Below, one piece after another: positions 53,411-61,973 of a DNA stretch of 64,000 nucleotides. The notes under the pieces are model-generated. The model was not told the origin of the DNA, made no database searches, and saw nothing but the letters and a program-made list of their open reading frames with translations. This DNA is from Halorubrum xinjiangense. GTDB taxonomy: Archaea > Halobacteriota > Halobacteria > Halobacteriales > Haloferacaceae. The position numbers were made by a program, and so were the translations under genes. The stretch lies in NCBI RefSeq assembly GCF_900102375.1, contig NZ_FNBO01000004.1:1-64000 (forward strand), given 5' to 3'. Position 1 is the first letter of the stretch; the number at the start of each line of letters is the position of its first letter.

Positions 53411-54135
53411 CGGGCCCGCTCGTGGAGTTCGACGGCGTCGACAAGTCGTTCGGGGACACGCAGGTGCTGTACGACGTCGACCTCTCGGTCGACGAGGGAG
53501 AAGTCGTCGTCGTCATCGGCCCCTCCGGCTCTGGGAAGTCGACGCTGCTCCGCTGTGCGAACCGGCTGGAGGAGATACAGGGCGGCGACATCCGCCTCGA
53601 CGGGCGGTCGGTGATCGAGACGGACGTCAACGCGATCCGACAGCAGATCGGGATGGTGTTCCAGTCGTTCAACCTCTTCCCGCACAAGACCGCACTGGAG
53701 AACGTCGCGCTCGCGCCTGAAAAGGTGAAAAGCGAGACGGGGGCCGAAGCGAAGGAGGACGCAGCGGACCTCCTCGACCGGGTCGGACTCGCCGACCAAG
53801 CCGACTCGTACCCCGGCGCGCTCTCGGGCGGGCAACAGCAGCGCGTCGCCATCGCTCGCGCGCTCGCGATGGAACCGAAGGTGATGCTGTTCGACGAGGT
53901 GACGAGCGCGCTCGACCCCGAGCTGGTCGGCGAAGTGCTCGACGTGATCGAAGGACTCGCGGCCGACGGGATGACGATGGTCCTCGTCACCCACGAGATG
54001 GGGTTCGCCCGCGAGGTCGGCGACCGGATCGTCCTGATGGCCGACGGCCGGGTCGTCGAGCGGAGCGAGACGCAGTCGTTCTTCGACGAGCCGTCGACCG
54101 ATCGCGGCCGACAGTTCCTCTCCCGGCTGCTGTGA
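53407..54135 (+). CDS. Polar amino acid ABC transporter, ATP-binding protein
   Basis: 242 aa from a GTG that overlaps the permease stop. Walker A is GPSGSGKST, the Q loop is GMVFQSFNLFPH, the ABC signature is LSGGQQQRVAIARALA, Walker B is VMLFDEVTSALDPE and the switch His is in LVTHEMGFAREV. It powers the importer formed with the two genes before it. The operon is complete and contains one permease, so the transporter is probably a homodimer of permeases and ATPases. Confidence 0.94.
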   Translation: MTGPLVEFDGVDKSFGDTQVLYDVDLSVDEGEVVVVIGPSGSGKSTLLRCANRLEEIQGGDIRLDGRSVIETDVNAIRQQIGMVFQSFNLFPHKTALENVALAPEKVKSETGAEAKEDAADLLDRVGLADQADSYPGALSGGQQQRVAIARALAMEPKVMLFDEVTSALDPELVGEVLDVIEGLAADGMTMVLVTHEMGFAREVGDRIVLMADGRVVERSETQSFFDEPSTDRGRQFLSRLL

Positions 54136-54150
54136 GCGGCTACTCAGAGC

Positions 54151-55221
54151 TCAGAACTCGGTGACGACCTCGACGCCGCGCGCGTCGTACTCGTCCATCG
54201 CCGCCAGCCGGTCCGAGACCGCCGACAACGACAGTTCCCGGGAGACCAGTTCGCCGGGGTCGATCCCCGTCGCCTCGATCAGCGCGAACAGGTCCGGATA
54301 GCTCGTCGGCGGCATGCCGCGCGAGCCGAGAAAGGAGATCTCCCATCGGGTCATCCAGTCGGTCGGCAGCGACACCTCGCCGCGCTCGGCGTCCGTGGTG
54401 AGCCCGACCTGGACGTGCGTGCCCCGCGGACGCAGCGACCGGACCGAGTTCCGACAGGTCTCCGCGATCCCCAAGGCGTCGAGGGAGATGTCGGCGCCGC
54501 CGTCGGTGCGGTCGCGGATGCGCTCGGGCACCGAACTCTCTTCTGGCAGCGATTCGGGGTTCACGGTCTCGGCCGCGCCGAACTCGGTCGCGAGCGCGAG
54601 GGCCTCGTCGTCGACGTCGACCGCGATCACGCGCGCGCCGAGCGCCGCGGCGATCTGGACCGCGGAGAGCCCGACGCCCCCGCAGCCGTGGACGGCGACG
54701 GCGTCGCCGCCGCCGACGGTCGTCCGCTCGGCGAGGGCGTGGTAGGCGGTCATGTACCGACAGCCGAGCGCCGCGGCCGCGGTCGCGTCGAGCCAGTCGG
54801 GACGCTCGACGAGGTTGTAGTCGGCCGCCGGGACCGCCACGCGCTCCGCGAACGCCCCCGGGGCCGCGGCCTCGAACCCGAGCGCGCGCCCGTCCTCGCA
54901 GACGTTGCCGGCCCCGCGGCGGCAGTGCGGGCAGGTGCCGTCGCCGAGCGAGAAGGGGACGACCACGCGGTCGCCCGGGCGGAACCGGTCCACCTCGTCG
55001 CCGACCGCGGCGACCTCGCCGGCCGGCTCGTGGCCGAGGACCTGCCCGCGGGGGACGCGGTCGTCCGCCCACTCGCCGTGGCCGGCCCACGCGTGCCAGT
55101 CGCTGCGACAGACGCCGCAGGCGTCCACGCGGACGACTGCGCCGTCGGGGTCGGGCTCGGGGGCGGGGAGTTCGCGGACCGCGAGCGGCTCGCCGTACTC
55201 TCGGAGGATCGCTGCGCGCAT
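54151..55221 (-). CDS. Zinc-dependent alcohol dehydrogenase
   Basis: 356 aa from the ATG at 55221. Medium-chain dehydrogenase: catalytic zinc ligands in ACGVCRSDWHAW and GHEPAGEV, structural zinc cluster partly kept in CPHCRRGAGNVCED, and the NAD motif VHGCGGVGLSAVQIA. The cofactor-specific Asp in VIAVDVDDEAL suggests NAD. Substrate is unknown (alcohol or aldehyde). Convergent with the ABC ATPase gene. Confidence 0.9.
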   Translation of the reverse strand: MRAAILREYGEPLAVRELPAPEPDPDGAVVRVDACGVCRSDWHAWAGHGEWADDRVPRGQVLGHEPAGEVAAVGDEVDRFRPGDRVVVPFSLGDGTCPHCRRGAGNVCEDGRALGFEAAAPGAFAERVAVPAADYNLVERPDWLDATAAAALGCRYMTAYHALAERTTVGGGDAVAVHGCGGVGLSAVQIAAALGARVIAVDVDDEALALATEFGAAETVNPESLPEESSVPERIRDRTDGGADISLDALGIAETCRNSVRSLRPRGTHVQVGLTTDAERGEVSLPTDWMTRWEISFLGSRGMPPTSYPDLFALIEATGIDPGELVSRELSLSAVSDRLAAMDEYDARGVEVVTEF

Positions 55222-55367
55222 ACGGCGATCGTTCGACGGACGCGACAAAGGTCTCCCGGGGAGTCGGCCCGCCAGTACGATTATTTCGCTCGTTTTTGAC
55301 TTTATCTCAGTGTCTGACACATGATAGGCGAGTAAGGTTTATGAGTTCCGGATAGCCTCGTTGACAC

Positions 55368-56471
55368 GTGCGACAGATGGAACGGCGCCCCGGTATCGCT
55401 TACCATCGGCCGGAGGGAGACCCCTCTCGGTTCGTGATCGAGGCGGCCGGCGAGTCGCGGCTCGACGCTCCGGAACGGCCAGACGGCGGGTGGCTCGACT
55501 GCGTGGCCGGCGAGGACCGCGACCGGCTGCGCGAGGCGCTCGATGACGGTCCCGTCGACGTCGTGTATCGGGTCGCCGCCGACGGGAAGCCGCAGTGGGT
55601 CCACGAGCGCGGGCGAACGACCGACGGCGGCGACGTGGTGGGGTACCTCTTCCTCGCTGACGAGCGTGTCGAGCGGCGGAAGCGGCTGGAGCGCCAGCGC
55701 GAGCGGCTCGAGGAGTTCGCGAGCGTTGTGAGCCACGACCTCCGGAATCCGCTCTCCGTCGCGGTCGGCAACGTCGAACTGGCCGCGGAGCTGGACGGCG
55801 AAGCGTCGACCGAGCGGTTGGAGCGCACGCTCGACGCGCTCGACCGCATGGACGATCTCATCGGAGACCTCCTGACGCTGGCCCGAGAGGGGAAGACGGT
55901 CGACGCTGCCGAGCCCGCCGACCTGCGATCGGTCGTCGAGCGCGCGTGGAGAACGGCGGGCGAACCGGCCGGCGCTGCGCTCGCGATCGACGGATCCCTC
56001 GGAACGATCCGATGCGACCCCGACAGGGTTCGACAGGGGCTCGAGAACCTCTTCCGGAACGCGATCGAACACGGCGCGCCCGACGCGGACGCGCCCGATA
56101 CGGTCGCGCCGGGTTCGAGAGCGGAGCGCGACGACGCCCGGAGGGAATCCGACGACGCCGCGGTCCGCGTCCGCGTGGGGCGGACCGACGAGGGGTTCTA
56201 CGTCGCGGACGACGGGCCGGGGATCGACTCCGACCAACTGGAGGCCGTCTTCGAGCCGGGATACACGACGGCGCCGGACGGCACGGGCTTCGGGCTGGCG
56301 ATAGTCGAGCGGATCGCTGCGGCGCACGAGTGGAGCGTCTCCGTGACGGAGAGCCGCGAGGGCGGCGCCCGATTCGAGTTCCGCTGTGGAGACTCGATCG
56401 AGGCCGCCGGGGCGAGCGAGAGCGAGTCAGAGCCGAACTCGCCTCGGCTCAGCGACGGCGGGAAGCGGTGA
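55368..56471 (+). CDS. Cytoplasmic sensor histidine kinase
   Basis: 367 aa from the GTG at 55368, or 364 from the ATG at 55377. No membrane helix. A degenerate PAS-like domain occupies about residues 10-105, followed by a coiled coil (RRKRLERQRERLEEFASVVS). The phospho-acceptor His is in VSHDLRNPLSV, the N box in NLFRNAIEHG, G1 in DDGPGID and G2 in GTGFGLAIVERI. An acidic insert of about 30 residues lies inside the ATPase domain. No partner regulator is adjacent. It is typical of soluble haloarchaeal kinases. Confidence 0.87.
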   Translation: MRQMERRPGIAYHRPEGDPSRFVIEAAGESRLDAPERPDGGWLDCVAGEDRDRLREALDDGPVDVVYRVAADGKPQWVHERGRTTDGGDVVGYLFLADERVERRKRLERQRERLEEFASVVSHDLRNPLSVAVGNVELAAELDGEASTERLERTLDALDRMDDLIGDLLTLAREGKTVDAAEPADLRSVVERAWRTAGEPAGAALAIDGSLGTIRCDPDRVRQGLENLFRNAIEHGAPDADAPDTVAPGSRAERDDARRESDDAAVRVRVGRTDEGFYVADDGPGIDSDQLEAVFEPGYTTAPDGTGFGLAIVERIAAAHEWSVSVTESREGGARFEFRCGDSIEAAGASESESEPNSPRLSDGGKR

Positions 56472-56489
56472 CCGGCCGCCGAACCCGAA

Positions 56490-58004
56490 TCACATGAAGT
56501 CGGTCAGGCCAGCCTGATCGTCGTCCTCCTCCTCGTCGCTCGCTGAGTCGTCCGCCGCGGCCGAATCCCCCCCGGAGTCGCTCCGGTCGCTCCCGCCGGC
56601 GATCGCGCCGGAGTCGTCGCCGTCGCGATCCGCACTCTCGGAAGCGGCCGCGTCGGCAGCGTCGTCTCGACGGCCGGCCGCGCCGAGCGCGAAGGCGCCG
56701 TCGGCGTGCTCCTCGATCAGCTCCTCGCGGCGGGCTTGCGCGTCCTCGACGATCGAGGCGACCTTGTTCGTCGACTCGCCGGAGCCGGTGACGAAGGCGA
56801 CGCCAGCCTCCTCGAGGTCGTAGGCCGCCGCCATCGCGACGGTCAGCTCGCGGGGCTTACAGTGGTGGGTGACGGTCTCGAGGAACGGCAACACCTCGCG
56901 CCGGGCGGTCGCGACGCTACAGCCGCTCGCGGCCGCGATCTTGCCGACGACCTCGTCCGCGGTGGCGTCCGACGAGGACCAGAACTGCGGGCGGCCGTAC
57001 CGGGTCCACCCGCCCTTCTCGCCGTCGCGGGCGGCCGCAACGCCCGCGGCCGCGTTATCGGTCGCGTAGCGCCAGTAGGAGTAGTTCTGCGTGGCGCGCA
57101 CACGGCCGAGCCACACGTCCGCGTTGGCGAGGAAGTCGTACGCGCGGACCGCCTCCGTCGGCTCGTACACGTCGAGGACGTTGTTCTCGATCCACCGCAT
57201 CAGGTCGTCTGGCGTCTCGTCGACGGCGTACGCCGACTGGAGCGCCTCCTCGGCGGACTCCTCTTTGAGGACCGCGTCGAGGAACGGGAACAGCCCCAAC
57301 GCCTTGTCGCGGTCGCCGGTGACCACGTCCGCGACCGTGATCGAGTCGCGGCCCTGTGTGGCGGCCTGGAGGTCGTTGATCGCGCCCCGGAGGTCGCCGC
57401 GGTTCCCCTCCGCGATCTGCTGGAGGGCGTCCGACTCGAACTCGATTCCCTCCTTGCGGCAGACGTCGCGGAGGACGGGGACGATCGAGCGCGCGGAGAC
57501 GTCGCGGAACTCGATCTCCTGCGTGGCGTTCCGGAGCCCGCGCGACATGTCGTAGTAGTCGTTGGCGATGAGGACGATCGGCTGGCCCGACTCCTTCACC
57601 AGCTTCGTGATCGCGCTCGCGCCGCCGCGGTCGTAGTTGCCGTGGATGTTGTCGGCCTCGTCCAAGATGACGAGCTGACGCGAGGCGGTGTCGCCGCCGC
57701 CCGCGCCGCCCCCGGCCGCACTCCCGCCGAGAGTGGCGTTGCGCGCGGCCCGGCCCGCGAACCGCTCGATGACGTCGGCGGTTCGCTGGTCGGAGGCGTT
57801 GAGCTCGACGGTCTCCCAGCCCATGTCGTTCGCGAGCGCGTGCGCCGCGCTCGTTTTCCCGACGCCCGGGCTGCCGTGGAGGACGACCGCCTCGCGGTGG
57901 TCATCCCACGAGCGGGCCCACTCCGCGAACGCGTCGCGGGCCTTGTCGTTGCCGCGCACCTCCGAGAGCGTGCTCGGGCGGTACTTCTCCGTCCAGTCGG
58001 CCAT
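56490..58004 (-). CDS. rfcL: Replication factor C large subunit
   Basis: 504 aa from the ATG at 58004. Clamp loader that places PCNA on DNA. AAA+ motifs: RGNDKARDAF (N-terminal box), GSPGVGKTSAAHALA (Walker A) and VILDEADNIHG (Walker B), followed by sensor and helical domains. The last 90 residues are a disordered acidic tail (many Asp and Ser) that ends QAGLTDFM, a PCNA-interacting peptide-like motif. The tail is common in haloarchaeal RFC-L. It ends convergently with the histidine kinase, 18 bases away. Confidence 0.93.
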   Translation of the reverse strand: MADWTEKYRPSTLSEVRGNDKARDAFAEWARSWDDHREAVVLHGSPGVGKTSAAHALANDMGWETVELNASDQRTADVIERFAGRAARNATLGGSAAGGGAGGGDTASRQLVILDEADNIHGNYDRGGASAITKLVKESGQPIVLIANDYYDMSRGLRNATQEIEFRDVSARSIVPVLRDVCRKEGIEFESDALQQIAEGNRGDLRGAINDLQAATQGRDSITVADVVTGDRDKALGLFPFLDAVLKEESAEEALQSAYAVDETPDDLMRWIENNVLDVYEPTEAVRAYDFLANADVWLGRVRATQNYSYWRYATDNAAAGVAAARDGEKGGWTRYGRPQFWSSSDATADEVVGKIAAASGCSVATARREVLPFLETVTHHCKPRELTVAMAAAYDLEEAGVAFVTGSGESTNKVASIVEDAQARREELIEEHADGAFALGAAGRRDDAADAAASESADRDGDDSGAIAGGSDRSDSGGDSAAADDSASDEEEDDDQAGLTDFM

Positions 58005-58310
58005 TACCGGAGCAAGGAGCGAGCCGCGTTTAGTGGTTGCGGACGGTGTCCGGAGCGGCCCCCTCACGACCCGGACGCCCTGCGCTACCGCCTCGAATCG
58101 GTGTTCGAGTGGCGTTTTCGAGGCGAGGTCCCGAGTAAGCGAGGCTTACGCATTCAATTTTCGTCGGTGATACTCATGCCATTAAGTACATAAGCGCGGT
58201 CCGCATCTCTCCACGTAACCAGCAACCGATCGGAACGGAGCTGAGAGCCGATTCGGCCATGGCACACGAGGCTCTCACTCCCGTTCCCCGGTGAATCGCT
58301 GGGTTCAACT
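58005..58310. other. Divergent intergenic region
   Basis: 306 bases between rfcL and the pilin. CATTAAGTACATAAG at about 58179-58194 is a candidate promoter. No gene or repeat was found. Confidence 0.5.
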
Positions 58311-58727
58311 ATGAAACCACGCAACCAACCCAATTCGGACGACCGCGCGGTGAGCCCCGTTATCGGGGTCATCCTGATGGTCGCGATTACAGTCATCCTG
58401 GCGGCCGTCATCGGGACGTTCGTCCTCGGCCTCGGCGATCAGTTAGGCGACACCGCGCCGCAGGCGAGCTTTACAATCGAGAGTAACTCGACATCCGAGA
58501 TCACCGTAACCAAGACCGGCGGTCAGCCGATCGAAGGGTCTAATCTCGTGGTCTCTGTAGACGGACAGCGGGATGGAGATTTCGGAAGCGGTTCCTGGGA
58601 GAGTGGTGAACGGAGAAATGCCACTATTTCGAACATCAGTCCCGCTCCGAGCGGAGACGCTACAGTTCGGATCATCCACGACCCGAGCGGGAACGCGATC
58701 TACGAGGATACGTGGGACTTCAGCTAA
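58311..58727 (+). CDS. Archaeal type IV pilin
   Basis: 138 aa. The N-terminal [20 protein letters not shown] is the classic archaeal pilin/archaellin signal (DUF1628 type), with cleavage by the PibD peptidase before the hydrophobic segment that forms the filament core. The remainder is a beta-rich surface domain with an [13 protein letters not shown] segment and several N-glycosylation sites (Asn-x-Ser/Thr). It should form adhesion pili or a surface filament. No assembly genes are adjacent. Confidence 0.9.
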   Translation: MKPRNQPNSDDRAVSPVIGVILMVAITVILAAVIGTFVLGLGDQLGDTAPQASFTIESNSTSEITVTKTGGQPIEGSNLVVSVDGQRDGDFGSGSWESGERRNATISNISPAPSGDATVRIIHDPSGNAIYEDTWDFS

Positions 58728-58895
58728 TCGCGTAGCTACCCAGCCGTCTCTGTCGGTTTCTATTTTTGTGCCGTCCTGCGAGAACGAACAACATCCGATA
58801 CGAGGTATTCCAAGTCGATCGATTCCGATTACTCGTCGTATCTCAAGAGACCTACAGGAGATCTTGACGGCTGGTTCGATAGCAAAAAACGTCCA

Positions 58896-59184
58896 CTCAA
58901 TGTCCCGGGATAGTTGTTCGAGGACTGCGTTCCGGGTGTAGTCCTGCCAGCAGTTTCACGTGTGCGTGTGGGACGTTGAGGACCTCGCGGCGGTGCTCGC
59001 GAACGGCGGCCCTCGCGACAGTCGTCTTCCCGGCGCCGGAGGGACCGAAGAGAAAGCAGTTCTCGGCGCGCTGGCCGTCTTCGATCGGCGCGAGGGCGTC
59101 GGTCACCTCATTCATGTGGCGGTTCCGGCCGACAATCGGATCGGGGAGGTGGTCGTCTTCGAAAACCGTTCCGTCGCTTATCAC
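58896..59184 (-). pseudogene. Fragment of an Orc1/Cdc6 replication initiator
   Basis: The N-terminal part of an Orc1/Cdc6 AAA+ protein is readable: VFEDDHLPDPIVGRNRHMNE, then FLFGPSGAGKTTVARAAVRE (Walker A) and NVPHAHV. One extra base near 58953-58957 then shifts the frame; in the new frame the sequence continues NCWQDYTRNAVLEQLSRDIE, matching the family, before similarity ends at about 58896. About three quarters of the gene is missing. The shifted frame and truncation mark it as dead. It suggests an integrated plasmid or virus. Confidence 0.75.
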
Positions 59185-59596
59185 GTCTCACTCGGAGACA
59201 GTACCGGGATATAACCGAAACCCTCGGTTTTCTGGATGGTCGAAAATTTAATCTCACAGAGGTCCGTCTGAAACCAAAATTGTAATTAGCATTAGAATCA
59301 CCATTGAAGCAGGCGGGACACGCCGGCACAACGCCGTCGCGGCCAGTTTCAGACGGACCTCTCTAGGGTTCGGGTTGACCGTTCGATCCGAACCAGTTGG
59401 GTATCCTCAAGTCTGTGAACCACTGAAGAGTCTGACGCTTGGGGATGGCGAGAAGGAGATGCTTTTCGCCCAACTGGCGAATAGACCCACTATATTACCA
59501 ATCTTAAGTTTCACTTGTGGTCACCTAGCCAATTTGGATTACGCGTTCGACAAGAATCGAATGTCTACGTTTTCGTCGATGCGATACTCTTTCAGA
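59185..59596. other. AT-rich intergenic region with inverted repeats
   Basis: 412 bases with no gene. It contains 17-bp inverted repeats at 59258-59274 and 59346-59362. Confidence 0.5.
59258..59362. repeat. 105-bp sequence bounded by perfect 17-bp inverted repeats
   Basis: AGAGGTCCGTCTGAAAC at 59258-59274 and its exact complement at 59346-59362 enclose about 71 bases. This is the form of a miniature inverted-repeat element or a large operator or terminator. No clear target duplication was seen. Confidence 0.65.
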
Positions 59597-61696
59597 TCAA
59601 TCAGGAGTTAACATTCGGATTTTGCCAGATTCGGTCCCAACAATCACGGACTCATCATAACTATTGAGCGTCACGACTTCATCATCGATCTCCACTCTGT
59701 GTGTCACTGCTCCATCTGATTTTTGACAGCCAGTCAGTCCACCATTGGAGTCGTAAAATAGTGTATCTCGCAGCCATACTGGTTTTGTAAACCTCGCTTC
59801 ATAATCTCCGTGCGTCCATATTTGCTCTCCAGAGAAATCACCATACCAGATGCCGCCTGTAGTATAAATAAAGACGCCCGAATTAATCGTCGGACCACTA
59901 ACTGAAGGACTGACCGCCACATCTTCTGAGTTGATCCCACTTGCGACGGTCTCTCTCCAGACTACTTCTTCACGTTCAATTTCGACCGCGTGGAGCTCAA
60001 TAGATTCGCTCCCAGAATAAGCTCCCCCGCGTTCACCCCCACCAGTAATGTAGTACGCTAATGATTCTCCCATTGCGAGACCGCCTGAATACGAACCAGT
60101 CTCAGGGATAGTTACCGGTGATTTCTCGCCAGATTGCTCTGGTTCTTCTATGTATGCTAGATCGTATCTACTATAGAATAGCGAGCCATTAAGAAAGACT
60201 GGATCAGAAGATGGTTCATCTGTTACTTCCCAAATTGTGTCCCCAGTACTTGTTGAGAATGCTTGAAGAAAGTCCTCTTGACCATTGGAGGCCAGCACGA
60301 TGACATCGTCGTTGTTAGCAGCACTAGGATTCGATTCATTGCTAGTCGCATTGTGGCTGACACTCCACCGCGTTTCACCTGAATCCTTTCTGAGAGCGGT
60401 TATGAGACTAGTAGTGACCAGAATTAGAGTATCACTAGTTGTACCGAGGTGAACCATTTGCCCATCAAAGTCCTGTGTCCAATTTTCATCTCCTTCTGGA
60501 GAAAGGCTCCGTACAAGTGACGAATCGGTGCCCGCATAGATGGCAGAGTCGTCCTTTTCGAGAGTGGTAATCGTTTCATAAGTGTCGATAGCATCTGTCC
60601 ATTCTTCTGTGAATCCTTTTACCGGGGTGTCATTCGAAGTTGGAGAATCACTCTGTGTTGTGTCAGGTCCGTCTCCACCCGGCACATCGTTTCCCGATAC
60701 AGAACTATGCTGGTTGCTGTCACCGCTGAAAAAGTATCCCGCAATTCCGCCTACCCCAACGAGTCCGAGGGTTTTCAGGATAGGGCGGCGGGATTCGTCT
60801 TCACCTCCTTCTGGTGTCGCACTATCAGTACTCGGGGTCGCACCTGTCGCTCCAGCCTGATCACTGGTTTCTAGTGTAATTTCCTGGTAGTCGTCGTCCT
60901 CACCGACGTCGAAAGAGCTGGTGGTTTGATTAAATCCATCTTTCGTAATACCCAGTTCTACCGATGTCCCAGACGGGATCGAGAATTCTACTTCTCCGTG
61001 TTTGTCGGTTCGAGAGCTCATTTTGGTACCACTCGTCGGGAACGCAACCTCGACTAAACTGTCGCGTAGCGGCGAGTGCTCGCTATTGACAGTGCGAATG
61101 GTCAGAGCGGTGGAGTTTGCGAGCCCCATATCTTCGAGAAGCTGGTCGAATTCATCTCGCATCCGTAAAGCATCACCTGGGCTGACCGGAATCGTTACAG
61201 CAGAGTTCGCAAATTCGTTTTCGCCGACCGGGCTCTTATCCGCGATTAGTGAGATTTCAGGCTGGAACTCCTGTTTTTCTCCGTCGGTCACAGGTCTCCG
61301 AACTGTCGCCATTCGAGGATCCGCATCGGGGTGCGGGAAGATCGGCGCATCTCTCCACTCACCATCGAGGTTCTCTACATCTGGGTGGATGAGCTTATGA
61401 CAGTCAGCGCAGAGATTAACCAGATTGCTGAGGCTGTGTTGTCCATTTTTGCTAACTGGCCGGTAGTGATGACAATTAAAATAATCTTCATCAGATAGTG
61501 AAATATGGCAACGGGCACATCGACCATTCTGGTGTTCAAGGACAGCTTCGCGGCGATCAGTCCAGTCCGGGGGGTAATCACCGTTTCCGAAGTACGAGTT
61601 CTCTTCTGATACGTTAGAAGGATGGTCGTACTTTCGGTCAATTCCGTATTTCTCGTATAGCTCTCGGATGGTAGAGTTGGTTTTGTCTGAGGACAT
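59597..61696 (-). CDS. HNH nuclease - internal Tat-like anchor - beta-propeller protein
   Basis: 699 aa. Residues about 45-105 are an HNH domain: GRCARC (Cys60, Cys63), NCHHY (His76-His77), NLVNLCADCHKLIH (Asn91, Cys96, Cys99, His104), complete for zinc and catalysis. Residues about 195-290 form an Ig-like, carboxypeptidase-regulatory type domain. SRRPILK at 302-308 followed by a helix (LGLVGVGGIAGYFF) resembles a Tat signal-anchor placed inside the chain. The rest, about 350-699, is a PQQ-type beta-propeller (repeated GDTIWEVTD-like blades). Predicted layout: nuclease inside, propeller outside. No full-length known family is recognised. It is AT-rich and divergent from a protease lipoprotein. 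Confidence 0.72.
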   Translation of the reverse strand: MSSDKTNSTIRELYEKYGIDRKYDHPSNVSEENSYFGNGDYPPDWTDRREAVLEHQNGRCARCHISLSDEDYFNCHHYRPVSKNGQHSLSNLVNLCADCHKLIHPDVENLDGEWRDAPIFPHPDADPRMATVRRPVTDGEKQEFQPEISLIADKSPVGENEFANSAVTIPVSPGDALRMRDEFDQLLEDMGLANSTALTIRTVNSEHSPLRDSLVEVAFPTSGTKMSSRTDKHGEVEFSIPSGTSVELGITKDGFNQTTSSFDVGEDDDYQEITLETSDQAGATGATPSTDSATPEGGEDESRRPILKTLGLVGVGGIAGYFFSGDSNQHSSVSGNDVPGGDGPDTTQSDSPTSNDTPVKGFTEEWTDAIDTYETITTLEKDDSAIYAGTDSSLVRSLSPEGDENWTQDFDGQMVHLGTTSDTLILVTTSLITALRKDSGETRWSVSHNATSNESNPSAANNDDVIVLASNGQEDFLQAFSTSTGDTIWEVTDEPSSDPVFLNGSLFYSRYDLAYIEEPEQSGEKSPVTIPETGSYSGGLAMGESLAYYITGGGERGGAYSGSESIELHAVEIEREEVVWRETVASGINSEDVAVSPSVSGPTINSGVFIYTTGGIWYGDFSGEQIWTHGDYEARFTKPVWLRDTLFYDSNGGLTGCQKSDGAVTHRVEIDDEVVTLNSYDESVIVGTESGKIRMLTPD

Positions 61697-61973
61697 TACA
61701 GAATGAACACTAATCCTATCTTATTGTATGTGTTTCTAGTCTGATATAGATGTATGTATCTCAATCATATTTGGGTATGTCAATAGAACTACTCCATCTT
61801 GAGTCGTTTGAGAACGAGCCAAGTGTGAGCAGTTCTACTGAGACCAATAGCGTCTACGTGTCCGACAACTGGTGAAGGGCTGGACAAGACTCGCGCATCA
61901 AGCCGTTGGTCATCTCGGTCACCAAAATCTCAGGAATAAATATCTATATACATGTTGGTTACAGAACAAATAC
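61697..61973. promoter_or_regulatory. Divergent AT-rich promoter region of the island pair
   Basis: 277 bases shared by the HNH-propeller gene and the protease gene, very AT-rich near 61697-61780 and 61930-61955. AATATCTATATACAT at about 61939-61953 is a TATA candidate for the rightward gene. A shared control region suggests co-regulation. Confidence 0.45.
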
